From Trichosporon coremiiforme (taxonomy: Eukaryota; Basidiomycota; Tremellomycetes; Trichosporonales; Trichosporonaceae), in NCBI GenBank assembly GCA_039545355.1, contig BCJJ01000016.1, positions 620,001 through 684,000 of the forward strand: a stretch of 64,000 bases of DNA, given 5' to 3'. The translations under genes and the position numbers were made by a program. The notes beneath the pieces were generated by a model. The model was given only the letters and a program-made list of their open reading frames with translations. It did no database searches and was not told where the DNA came from. Of the stretch, positions 47,446-58,989 are shown piece after piece; positions within the stretch are counted from its first letter, which is position 1; every line of letters starts with the position of its first letter.

Positions 47446-49456
47446 GTCGGTAATGGCGGTGGTCGGTGAGTTAGCGCGTCGCGGTCTCGGTCGAGTGGAT
47501 GGCTGTATGGGTGGATGCATACTCTTCGCCCCGTCGATGCGTTGTTGACCCACCTCCGGTCGCTGGCTGGCTGCGTCGCCGTCGCGTTGCCCGCAAGAGG
47601 AAACCGGCGGAAACGCCAAGACTCTGGGAACTGCCGTACCTCCACCGACCCCTTCCACCGACCCCTCCACCGAACGGATGACGCACGTGACTCTATTCAG
47701 TCCCTGCATATCTCATCATCGCCGATCCTGGGTGACGCACTGACTATGATGATGGTGACCGAAGTCCTGGGTCTGAGCGCAGCGGGGAAGTGGGAGGTGG
47801 GGAGCTTGGGGCCTTGCAGCCTCGCAGACAGGCGGGCTGCCGACTTCTGCAGTTAGTTGGCGTTGCTAGCTACAGTGGGGTTGACCAGACACTTCACGCA
47901 GAACTGGCCGCTCTACCTCACTTCCCCGGCTCAGGACGAGAATTCGGATGTCGGCCACCTGCATTTGAGGGGCAGTTTGACCACTCCAGCCTCGAAGACC
48001 TCTTAGCATTCACTGCTCGTCTATCGCATTCGGATCGGCCCAGATGGTGAACGAGAGAGCCATGAAGTTCTTTTGGGCTCAATCAGCAGGCAGACGTGCG
48101 AGTTGTTATTTATGAACATGTGCTGGGCAAAGGGGTGAAGGGGTTCAGAAGGGATTGTTTGCGCCTCATGTCTCTGATGCGTTTCGAGTGTTTCCAGCGT
48201 TAGCTTTCGAGAACACGAGGTAGACTCTGGCACATCCGGGAACCCAACTCTGTCTTCTACCCATCTGTTATGTTCGGGATCAAGGAAGTGAACGGATATG
48301 CAGGAGCGATGCCGAGAGCGCCGAGCTAGGTGGATGTGACGGGCGCCGATGCGTCTCGTGATCCTTATCATTGGCCGACAGCCAACCCCGACGCACCGAC
48401 GCGACCAGCGGGAGACACTCTGACACAAGGGGAACCTTGGACGTCTTTGGAGTCACTCAGGACTCGTTTTCAGCTGCGCTTTGGGCGCGCCCGAAGTTGT
48501 CATCACGCTTTGGGCAGCGTCAAAGCGCGTTTGACCTCCGGCACAACCAAACTCTGAGCAGCTGGTCCATGCGCTCCTTATGTCTTATCGACAACCTCGC
48601 ACTCAACAGCAGGATACTCGTGCTCAAAGCTGTGCACTCGTTCAACGTTATGCACGCTAAGCGTTCCGGTGCCCAACAACAGGCTCCTCGGCACCGGAGC
48701 GGCTCACAGTCAGCTCGCATTGGATAGGTTGACCGGCTTGCCGAGGTGCTCAAGCTCACAGAGTCAACCTTTGTAGAGCCGGCCGTGACAGCGCGTCGGG
48801 GATCGGCGACCGTAGCGGTCTTGCCGAAGCAGCTGTGCACAGGGGGCGCGATGTGGTGTAAGCGCTTGACAAGCGGGCGTCTAAATGCAGCATCGGCGAT
48901 CTCGATTGCGGTGTAGAAGTGGTCCGAGGGTTACCGACGGTGGATGAATGGATGCGGAATGTGGAGGATGGAGGTGCACGGAGACGGCGAGGATGACACC
49001 AAGCTGAATGGGCGATACACAGCACATGCCTCGCCCCCGGATCCGTGTGAGGCAAACATGTGCTCTCAGCTCGTTGAGAAGAGAGAATGAACTGCGGAAT
49101 GCATGAGATCTGCACCTCGAGCATCTCTAGCACTTCTGCAGAAACGCAGAAACGGCCGCACAATGCTCCGCATGCATCTTGCGAGGCTCACCATGGCCGC
49201 TCGCGCCTCATACCTCGGCGATCCAGACAGCGAGTCATGAGGAACCATCTCCTTGCAGTCGATATGTGTCATCCACATGTCTCTCGCTCGGCAGGTCGGC
49301 GTATCAACCCACGTCCAGCGGGAGGCTGCACTCTCGTACATCTCGTACACCTCGTTCCGCAGCTCAGGTCCCGTCCCAGTTAAGACAGCTATATAACTCT
49401 CTGTCTCCCTCCTCCTCACCCACCCATCCCACACTCTCACAGCACGCTTAACCATC
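47446..49456. other. Intergenic, no gene seen
   Basis: Two kilobases. Frames antisense to the esterase start run into it but lack support. A TATATAA box sits at its right end. Confidence 0.45.
49390..49396 (+). promoter_or_regulatory. TATA-box candidate of the esterase gene
   Basis: TATATAA 61 bases before the esterase ATG, read directly. The same TATATAACT word precedes the gene at 58135. Confidence 0.45.
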
Positions 49457-52400
49457 ATGCTGTCCCTTCTTCCATTGGCAACGCTCCTGTTGCACATCGC
49501 CTCCGTCTCCGCGACACCGGTGCCCGTCCCCGCCAACGCCGACAAGCCCTGCGGTTCGTGCGAGTGGGGAGACTCTGCCGCACATGAGTCGGGGCGCACC
49601 TCGAGCTTAGGACACAGCGTCTCCTCCAATTACGAGAGCTCGCACGACATGCCAGTCGCCGGTGGTGACTCCGGTGCTGTCCAGCACAACATGCCTGTCG
49701 TTGCTGGCAGCTCGAGCGGCACCAACAGCGAGCACGTCATGCCCAGCTCCAAGAGCTCTCCTAAGGGCAGCGCGACGTCGGTCGCCCGGCCTACTTCTAC
49801 GGGCTCCGCCTCGACCCCCGAAGTCCAAGGCCAGAACAACTCGAGCTCGTCCGACGACTCCACCGGCGGGGTCGTGAACCCCTTCGCGAACGCCAACAAG
49901 ACCGCGACGGCTACCATGTCCGTCAACGGCAAGGACGTCACCGTCCACGGTGTCTCGGCGATGGGCGTCGACGCCTACCTCGGCATCCCCTTCGCTGCTC
50001 CTCGTACGTGTCCCTTCTTCTGCTTCCTCCCCACATCTTCTGCGTGTTCCTCCTTTACATCCGCCGACATCCGCCAGTGTTCTGGTGGAGGTCCGAATGG
50101 TGTTTTGAACCTTGTCTCGCAGCATCGCATTTGCCGAAGTTTCCGCGAACCCTATTAGTTGACGGTCACAGCTGTGAAGGATCTGCGCTTCAAGCGCCCC
50201 GAGCCGTATGCGTACGGTGCCGAGGTGAACGCGACGACGCAGCCGGTGGGGTGCATGCAGCCTCCGCCTCTGGCGGCGTGGGGCGGCGGCGCCCAGGCAC
50301 CCTACGGACAGTCCGAGGACTGCCTGACGCTCTCGGTGCTGGTGCCGGAGGGCACGAAACCCGACGCCAAGCTGCCCGTCATGGTGTGGATCTACGGCGG
50401 GGCGTTCACGCAAGGCTCCGGGTCGATCTACAACTCGCCCCTGCTGCTGAACTACGGTGCTGAGGCTGTGAGTCTTTGAATTGATTTCAGGGGCACGGAA
50501 TCGAAAGCTGATAAGATAAGGGCCAGCCCTTCGTGCTCGTCACAGTCAACTATCGGTTGGGCATCTTCGGGTTCCCGATCGGGCAGGACGCAAAGACGAA
50601 CAAGGCTGGTAACCTCGGACTGCACGACCAGATCGCAGGCTTCCGCTGGGTCAAGGAGCACATTGCGTCCTTTGGCGGCGACCCCGAGCGGGTTACCGGC
50701 TTTGGCGAGAGTGCCGGAGCCATCAGCTTGAGCTACCTCATGTTTAACGAGACGCAGGACCTGTTCTCGGCCGCGATCCTCCAGTCTGGTGCGCCCTCGA
50801 CGACCAACACCCCGCCCCTCGGCAGCTGGGAGATGGAGTACAGGACCGTCCTCTCGAACGCTGGTGCCAAGGACTGGGAGGGCTTGAAGCAGGTCTCGGC
50901 CGAGAAGCTGCTGAACGCGTCGAACGAGGCCAATGTCTCGCCCGCGCTCGTCTTCACGCCGACGCAGGACGGGGAGCTGATCACCGGCCGTCCCTTTGAG
51001 ATCGTGAAGCAGGGCAAGTTCGCCGACATCCCCTTCATCAGCGGCAACGTGCAGAACGAGGGCACGCTCTTCCTCCCGCCAAACATCACGATGCCGGAGC
51101 TCCGGACCTACTTCAAGAACACGGGCGACGCCGCCATGTCGAACGAGACGTGGCAGAAGATCGTCGACGCATACCCCGCCAATGGGACTTACGTTCCCAG
51201 CGCTAGTGCCGGCGCTAACGCCACGGGTGCGAGTGGACAGGCGCAGCAGGTCCAGGTGTCGGCCGACTTCCCCCGCGCTGCGACACTGTATGGCGACAAG
51301 AGCTTCGACTCGCGCCGCCGCTGGATGATGCAGCACGCGCGCAACCAGACGACAACTTATGCTTTCGAGTTTGCGGGCCCGTTCTCTGCCTTCCCGCCCG
51401 TCTACGGTGTTGGACACGGCAGCGACGTCTTCTACCTCTTCGGCTGGGTCGGCGTCGACCCGCGCAACCCCAAGGAGCAGGCCGCGCTCGGCTACCAGAT
51501 GATGGCGTACTGGTGAGTGACTCCCTTCCCACACCACAATCCCAATTCAGAGAAGGAGTAAAAAGGAATGATCGATCGTCGCGAGTCGTAGTGTTGCATG
51601 CCAACACCGGGACGGCAAAGTTTGGCATGGGCCGCGGGACAGGGGGCACGACCACCACGCGCCTCGGTGACAACGTCGCCGTGCGACCACACCACTGAGG
51701 CACGTCACGTCTGCCAAAGGCTCGGAGTACGCAGTGGGACTTTGGTGTACGACTCCGGGGAGCTGGAATCACGCTCATGAATGGCGACTCGCATGCGATC
51801 GCCTGGGAAGCGCCATTCCGGGACCTGGCTGAAGCTGCGCATGCTTGCGCGTGCTGATGTGTGCGCTTGGCATGCTTCGCATGCGTTGCATGTGCTGGCC
51901 AAGGCTGCAGAGGAGAAGCTTGTGCGGCTCAACTCACGGAGCGGAGTGCGACTCACCATCGCGTACGGAAATCGGAGCAAGCGAGCTCTGGTCTTGAGTT
52001 TGCTCGGGCCAAGCGAGCGCGCCCGCTCGCTACTCGCTGGCCACCCCTCGCTGCTCATTCCAGCCATGGTTCCAATATGTTCCAAACTCTGATCACGCAC
52101 GCCCTTTCCCATGAGTGTATCCGATTAAAGCGATTCCAGCTGCATTATGAACCAAGAACCCAAAGCTAACGGCATAGGATCAACTTTGCGTACCACCACG
52201 ACCCTAATGCTAAGCCGGTCATCGGCGTAGGCGCGAACGGCATCGCCCAGGCTGCTCAGCAGACCTTGTGGCCGCCGTATGAGAAGGACAAGTCCAGCAT
52301 CCTCCTCAAGCCCGGCAACGTGACCCGGATCAGCGACACGTTCCGCCCGCAGATGGCCGTGTTCGACGAGGAGGATGTGGCGGCCGCGTCCAACTTTTAA
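49457..52400 (+). CDS. Secreted type-B carboxylesterase/lipase
   Basis: Exons 49457-50003, 50172-50467, 50521-51512 and 52178-52400 give 685 aa. A signal peptide (residues 1-20) is followed by about 130 Ser/Thr/Gly-rich residues, likely O-glycosylated, before the esterase fold begins at VHGVSAMGVDAYLGIPFAAP. Family features are SEDCLTLSV, the oxyanion strand YGGAF, VNYRLGIFGFP, the nucleophile FGESAG (Ser345), a Glu in NVQNEG and the His in GVGHGSDVF. Several NxS/T sites are present. The last intron (51513-52177) is 665 nt, far longer than normal here, and contains a 103-codon open frame. The substrate is unknown; fungal members include lipases and sterol esterases. Confidence 0.87.
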
Positions 52401-54235
52401 GCTCCCCATCGCTGTTCACATCACACCACCGATCCACTTTAGTGAGCTACCACCCAGCTACAAGGTTTGAGCACACGAGGTAGCGGATATCCAGCGCCGT
52501 GCCTGCATGTCACGCAGTAGTGCCTCAGACACGAGCCCACCGCTCCGCAAATGTTAAGATTTCTGATAATATTTTACCGTTCAATCGCAACTCCGTCCTT
52601 CCACTGTCGTCTAGTTTCGGCCCACTGTGGTGGCACAACCAGTCAGTGTTGGACAAGGGAGGACCCAAGTTAACCCAGTCAAGTAAGTTTACCATAGACG
52701 AGTCCCAAATGTAGACAACGTATGTATGTACGAGCGCGAGCCCCAGGGTAGCGGTGAGTTTGGGTCAGTACTCGGTCTGACCCAGAGTTTGTCACCTTGA
52801 CGACGGCCGTTTCCTGGGACCCACCCGGCTTGCCCCCCTGACTTGGAGCGTCAGTGGCGCCGGCACCGGCATGTCTGTCCCTTCAGAACATCCTTGGTAT
52901 CGTCAGTGCTAAGCGCGCACTGACGGATAGAGTGCAAAGGACGCGAGGACGTAAGGAGTGAAACTGCAAGGACGGCCCAGAAGATCGGGGTAGACAGAGA
53001 TCTGGGCGAGCTAAGAAGAGAGAGGAGGAGGGTAACGTAAACTTGATCGACCGAAATCGTCGCCCCCTCTCGGCATCTCGGCGAAAAGACGACAGAACTT
53101 GGAACGCCCAATGTTCGGGTCTAGAGTGGCCTGAGCATAGCCTATGCTCAGGCAACAGGTCGCAGCAACGACTGCCAGAACAGCGTAAGGCTATAGCGAA
53201 CAGAGCCTCGAGGAACTGCGACATTCTCGTAAGCAACCCGTCGTTGGGCAGTCACCGTGGCCCAGGACTTTTGGCTGCCAACCAGACGAGAGGGGCAGGA
53301 GGGCTGGGGAGGGCTGGGACTGGGTCGCCATGCCTTTCTACCATTCGGAGAAGAAAGAGACCAACCAAGGAGCTCACGCACATCTGCAGCGACCCGAAGC
53401 GATGTCGGAGGGGAGCAAAGGGGGCGATACTTTTGGTAACATGGACACGTATGGGCGTGCGCACGCTCGCGCTGTTGTGGAGACGGCGCCAGGGTTCGTT
53501 CTGGGTCAGGTTGTTCACGTTGCTCCATTACGGCCATTACGTTGGGTTGGGTCTCTATCCTACGACCTGAGGCACACGTTCGCTGAGTGTGCAGATCCGC
53601 AGATCTCTCATGCTTCATGCAAGATGTGCTGAACGATGTTCGGACGGGGTGTGCTGTTTCGCGTCTTGAGGTGACAATCCCACAGTATCAGCTGTCCCTC
53701 GTTCTGAAACTTCCTAGCTCCCCCTCCAGTATCAGACTTGGGTCGTCCCGTTCACCAGCGATCACCGAACTCTGGACACGCCGGACACGAGGGCCCATAA
53801 CGCAGTAGACTGCTGTTCGGTGCGGTTTTAAGACGTCCGATCCTGAAACACATGCACATCTGGTACACATCGCAGCTTTGCGCCGATCATCAATGGCGAT
53901 CGGGATCCCTTTTCGCTTTGCGAGCGTAATGTGAGACATTCTGAGACATCTGGGTTACGCAGGACGTCTTGGGCCAAGCTGACACGCTGGCACGCTATTT
54001 GCCGAGGCTGTCGGCACTGAAACGCCATTTAGACACGGACTGAGGGATCGGGGAGCCTAACAAGCGAGCACATGCGCAGACTGGATCTTACAGTGTGCGA
54101 GCGGAAGTGAAAAATTGGGTCTGACAAGAGCCTCGTCCGATGAACCGATGTGACAAAGTCGGTGGATCAGCAGCCGGTCAGCTGATTGCGGGGGTGGAGA
54201 AGGCTGCACATGTGCCTCTGCAATATCCACGTGCT
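52401..54235. other. Intergenic with a 23-bp palindrome
   Basis: No gene seen. Contains the perfect inverted repeat at 53130-53152 and a T-rich 3' flank of the esterase gene. Confidence 0.45.
53130..53152. repeat. Perfect palindrome, 11-bp arms, 1-base centre
   Basis: CCTGAGCATAG, one C, then CTATGCTCAGG, read directly. It is not next to a tRNA or a recognisable transposon end. Confidence 0.85.
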
Positions 54236-56456
54236 CTATCTCGCGTCAAGCGCCTTACGGAGCGCGCCAATCTCCTCGGGCCCAGTCTTACAGCATCCGC
54301 CTACAATGATGCGCTGCCACTCTCGTCCCTTCAGCACATCGAGGACACCGCGAGCCCATTCGTCCGGCGTGCCCGTTTTCTCCGTCCAGTCTTTCGTGAT
54401 CGGGTCATAAACGCAACCTCCGTCAGGGTACACTACCAGTGTAATCTCGGCGCGAAACGAAGATGGGAGACGGACCTCAATCTCGTCCACAATCGCTGGA
54501 AGGTAGGAGGGGTTGGTGCAGTTAACGCCGACGCCGTCGGGGATGGCGTATTCCAGTCCGCCATCCGTCATCGCCGCAACCCACTCAGCGACGGAATGCG
54601 GGCCGTTCGGAGCTTCACCCAGCTGGCCAGAAGGAAACGCAGAGCTTATCCAGAACTTTGGCTGAGGAAGTGCTGATCCATCGTGAGCGCTGTCACGCCC
54701 AAGGTGGCTGTCAGCAGCGTTGGGGAGATCCGCAGCGCCACCCGAGACTTCCGCACGCGCTTCTGAACCTTCATCGCCGGCACGGGCATTGATGCCCTCA
54801 CCGCCCACTTGCTGCTCTTGCTTAACCTTTGGTTGGCGCACCGCATGGTCCGGCTTCGCGCGTTCCCCACCGCGACTCGAGTTTGCCTCGGGGTGACCCT
54901 CATTTCGCAATGTCGCCATGGCGCGGCGGATCGCTCTGATCTCCACCAGGTTCGGCACCGTTTCGAAAGCGAGCCAAGTCAGACCACCGAAATCCGTGGA
55001 GGTAGCATCTCGATACGCATGTAGGCGGTCGAGGTGGAAGGTGTACAACGCATCTTCCGCGGGAGAGGCACAGGCGGTGTCTTGCTGTGCGGTGGTGCCG
55101 ATGTCGGTGCCGGCTGGCGATGCTAGTTGCCCACTTCCCGTTCCTGCGGGCTGCGGGGAACTCTCGCTTTTGTTCGAGCGAGCGTCGGGGTCCGGCCCAA
55201 ATGGCGGAGGGTACACACCGGCGTACTCCTGCCCGGGCTTGAGTGTCGAGCCAAACGAACCCAGGGAGAGGGCGACAGCACCTGCGTGCTGCCCCGCCGC
55301 TGCAGCTGCCAGATCAACCGCCGAGCGCATCACCGTAGGTCCTTGACCAGGTGCGGCCTGCTCCAGCGCTGCTGGAGTCATCTGGTATCTAATGATGAGT
55401 CAGCGTCGTCCAACCGACAACCAGTGTTCATTGCAGACGATTCGTAAGCTTCGGTCATGCTCTGGTCTCGATTCCGGGTTCTGGCTTCAGAGTTGACTGA
55501 ATTGTGTGCACACACACACAGTGCACAGACAGGTCCGAGCCGAATGGGTAGGATAGGTGTGCCAACTTGCCGCGGCGGCGGCGCTTGCAAAGGAGGGACA
55601 TTGGGCGAGCCGCGCGGCAACAGCAAGCGCTGCCCGGACTGAGGTTCGCTGGATTCCATGCTCGGAGACTGCGCTCAGGCCAGACCCAAGGGTCTAAGGG
55701 CACATGGAGTGCACGATTGGGAAATGCCGAAGCATGCGCTGTGCGGACGTGTAGACTGTTTGTATTGTTTGAAGGAGGTTACGCCTGCTCGACTGAATTG
55801 AGCATTCAGAGCAAGCTTCGCAGGATCATGACCAGCAGCACCGCTCCCAGCGGAACATGGTCAAACATTGCCGATGCAGAATCTGCAAGACTGACATGTA
55901 CGACGGGCAGTACCTAGGACCTGGGATCAAGCATCAAGTGCGCGCAAACCTTATTGCCCTTGGTCGCATTTTGTGCTGAGCTTACGCACTCTCTGTCTCC
56001 TAACGCGGCCTGGGACCCAACTGGCGTAACCTGGATCACTCACGTTGCGGTTTGGACAATATCCGATCCTGCCTCAAAATAAGATTCGTGAATCTCTGAG
56101 ATCACTGTAGGACGGCTCAGCACCAGCTCCGACCCCCACATGGAGCCGGAGACGTCGTAACCTTTTGCCTCTAGGAGCGTTCCCTGGGAGATGTAACGGT
56201 CGAAGATAGAGAGGGCGTGGACGAGGATTGAAAATTGCGTCGGATTATCATCACCAAGTAGTGGGATCACAACGGAACAAGCAGTCAGTGTTCATGTCCA
56301 GCCACGTATCGAGTAATGAGGAAAGGTGGGGCTCAGCTACCGTGCTTGCTGTCGGCAACGACCGATGCGGATCTGGCTGTCGCTCCTCTGGTGGGAGTTA
56401 AGAACCCGACTTACCATTCCGCCATCCATGACTTGGATATGTTGTGGAGCGGGCAT
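54236..56456 (-). CDS. Homocysteine S-methyltransferase
   Basis: Transfers a methyl group from S-methylmethionine or AdoMet to homocysteine to make methionine (Mht1/Sam4-like). Exons 56456-56415, 56183-56044 and 55388-54236 give 444 aa. Exon 1 (MPAPQHIQVMDGGM) and exon 2 (GTLLEAKGYDVSGSMWGSEL) recreate the family's N-terminal DGG motif only after splicing. Zinc ligands are expected in GVNCTNPSYL and IIVGGCCKTGP (Cys426, Cys427). Two long Ser/Gly/Glu-rich insertions (around 55080-55200 and 54690-54880) interrupt the barrel, so the protein is about 100 residues longer than yeast Mht1. The second intron, 55389-56043, is 655 nt, unusual here; intron 1 is 231 nt. Confidence 0.85.
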
Positions 56457-58134
56457 ATTGGGTTGCGGCTTATGCGATGAGGCTGTGGACGGTGGGTCCC
56501 GCGATTCAGATTGCAGTGTCTGCTCGGGAAGGAAAACGGCGAGGGCTGGTCAGAAAGCGCTGTGCGAACAAAGCGAGGACAGGGGGAGGGTCGGGGGGAA
56601 TGAAAGTGCCAGGAGAGAGAGCAGAGTCGAGGAGGTTGCTGCCAGTGTTGCAAGGATGCGGGCGGCAGACGAGACAGGACGACGACGACGGAACACGACA
56701 ACGACCAACAGCAGTCGCGAGGTATGACATGGGCGGTACGGTGCGGGAAGGTGAGCCGGATGTAAGCGTCGTTCTCCCACGGTTGCTCGGTCCAGCGCAG
56801 GCTTTTGGCCAGCTCACCAGCTTAGCAGGAGTCCAGTCAGCGGGGACCGGTTGTACCAAACCGTGGCCAGGCACGGGTTACGAATGCAGGACGATCCGCG
56901 TTACATGTCGCCCATCGTTTCCTTAACGTTTCCTTAACGTGGATCCTGCAGGACTATAGGACTCGTCTGTGGCGCAGGAACCAGTGACATGCCTCCTGAG
57001 CTCATCGCACTCCTTCTTCCTCTCCTCCTCCTCCTCCCATCCCATGTCATAATCTCGGCCAATAACACACCCTCGAAAACATGACAATGGCCAACCGCCA
57101 GCCGCCCCTGCATGGACCACGGCTCGCTCTTCCTCCCCCCATCCTGGGAATCTCAGGCATTTCATCGGCCCTCCACCACATGAAACCTTGGTTCAACCCC
57201 AATTGTTCCTGAGAGTTATGCCGACACGAAGCGTCTGGGGGTACAAGGGTTGAGCGCCTTCGCAGGCCTTCACCAATGGGCGTCCTGATCGGTCTATGGC
57301 TTAACGTTAACTTTCTTTCTTTGGGCCACTGTCGCTCAACGGCCCTTGCCGTTAGTCCGCTTCCCCGCGCTTTAGTCCAGCGCCAGGATCACCGCCGCGG
57401 CGCCGGCGCCCTGCTTTCGCACTTGCGCGGAGATCTGATCTGGACATGGCGGGGACATCACGGCGTGCACTCCGAAGACGAATGCCGCGGACTGATGATC
57501 AGACTCGGCCTTGGCACCGGAACAGTCGTGCGAAACATGGATAGACAGGAAAAGAGGCGCCGGCAGGTGCGACATGTACCGAGCAACTGACCATTAAAGA
57601 ACAAAGGAGAGCACAGGAACGAGATACGAGAGGGTTGTACGTGAGGTACGTACTACAGGATAACGATTCAAGGCTAAATTTCGGTTGGTCAGCCAGGCGA
57701 CGACTCAAAAACATGCGTTTGCGTATCTGCGCCTGTTCGCCTGCATGCACTTGCTTCCTGCGGCTCGCCCCAGCCCTAAGATCTCTGACCAGATGCTTGG
57801 ATGTTGGGTCTGAGGGCAGGCCGGTCATTGAGGAGTCGCATGCCACCCATGCATCCATCCCTGAAGCGTACTACCGATGGTACCTGAACAAGGCTACATT
57901 GCGGGTGTGTGCGAAGTCGTTATGGTTTGCCCAAAGGTGCTTAGCATCGCAGCCAGACATGTCCTGGGTGCCCCAGTGCTGTGCTTCTGCTCGCACTATC
58001 AGATATATAACTGCGCTCACCGCCAAGTAGTGCTCATTATTTTCCCTCTTCCCACTACCCCGGTTCTCTGCCACCTTCTCTACTTTACGTGCTCGCGCAC
58101 ACCACTCCTTCCTTCGTCTCATACCTCAACCACA
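56457..58134. other. Intergenic, no gene seen
   Basis: No supported exons. The last 120 bases contain a TATATAA box and a C/T-rich leader for the next gene. Confidence 0.45.
58014..58020 (+). promoter_or_regulatory. TATA-box candidate of the SnoaL-like gene
   Basis: TATATAA 115 bases before ATG 58135, read directly, followed by a pyrimidine-rich leader; a strong promoter is plausible. Confidence 0.45.
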
Positions 58135-58989
58135 ATGTCTCTCCCGGACCTTGCCACGAACCCCGATGCCGTTCTCGGTGACGACGTCGCCTGGCGCTTC
58201 AAGCGCGCCCCGGACTACTCCAAGACCCGCAAGTATTTCGAGGAGAGTGAGTATCAGACTCGGCCGGCCGCGTATTAGTATGGAGCGTCAGCTGGCTGCG
58301 ATGCACTGAACTAGTGCGGCGGTGCGGGAGGGCGGCGGCACCCTCCGAGGCTGTGTCCTGAACATGTCGCTGACTCTTCAGCCAAGACGCAGACCCACGA
58401 GCCCGGTTCGCTCCCTTCGATCGTCGAGAACCTCGTGAAGAACTGGGAGATTGAGGCTTCATACAAGACCAACCTGAAGGAGTGGCGCACGATCGACCCG
58501 GACAACTACACCTTCTCTGTCAACGGTGGCCCCAACATCCCTGGCGAGAAGATGATCCAGATCGGCACCTACAACGCACTCCTGACCGACTCCAACTTCT
58601 ACTCGCCCGAGCACAACGACTTCACCGACTCGCACAAGGTCTTCAAGCGCATGATGCCCGTCTTTGCCTGGGAGGTCCTCGAGGTCTACTCCGGACCGCC
58701 CACCGTTGACTTCCGCTGGAGGCACTGGGGCGAGATGAAGAACGACTACGTCGGCATGAACCGCAACGGCCAGCGTGTTCGCGTCAAGGCCCACGGCGAG
58801 ACCCTCAGCATCGAGGGAATGCTCGTTGCCAAGGTCAACGACAAGCTCCAGATCCAGCACATCGACTGCTGGATGGACCCCCTCGCCCTCTTCGATGAGG
58901 TCACCAAGAACGGAGCCGAGATCATCGTCGAGAACACGCCCGAGTCGGAGAACGCCCCCAAGTGCCCCTTCGCCAGCGCCCGCATGTAA
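58135..58989 (+). CDS. Pathogen-related-like protein with SnoaL/NTF2-like fold
   Basis: Two exons (58135-58246, 58382-58989; 135-nt intron) give 239 aa. The sequence around IGTYNALL, FKRMMPVFAWEVLEVYSGPP and VDFRWRHWGEMKNDYVGMN follows the pattern of plant pathogen-related proteins and their fungal relatives, a SnoaL-like (NTF2-fold) family of small cyclase-like or ligand-binding proteins. No signal peptide, so it is probably cytosolic. Codon usage is strongly biased to C-ending codons and the promoter has a clear TATA box, suggesting high expression (inference). The biochemical activity of the family in fungi is not known. Start: only ATG in a CACAATG context ahead of the frame. Confidence 0.75.
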
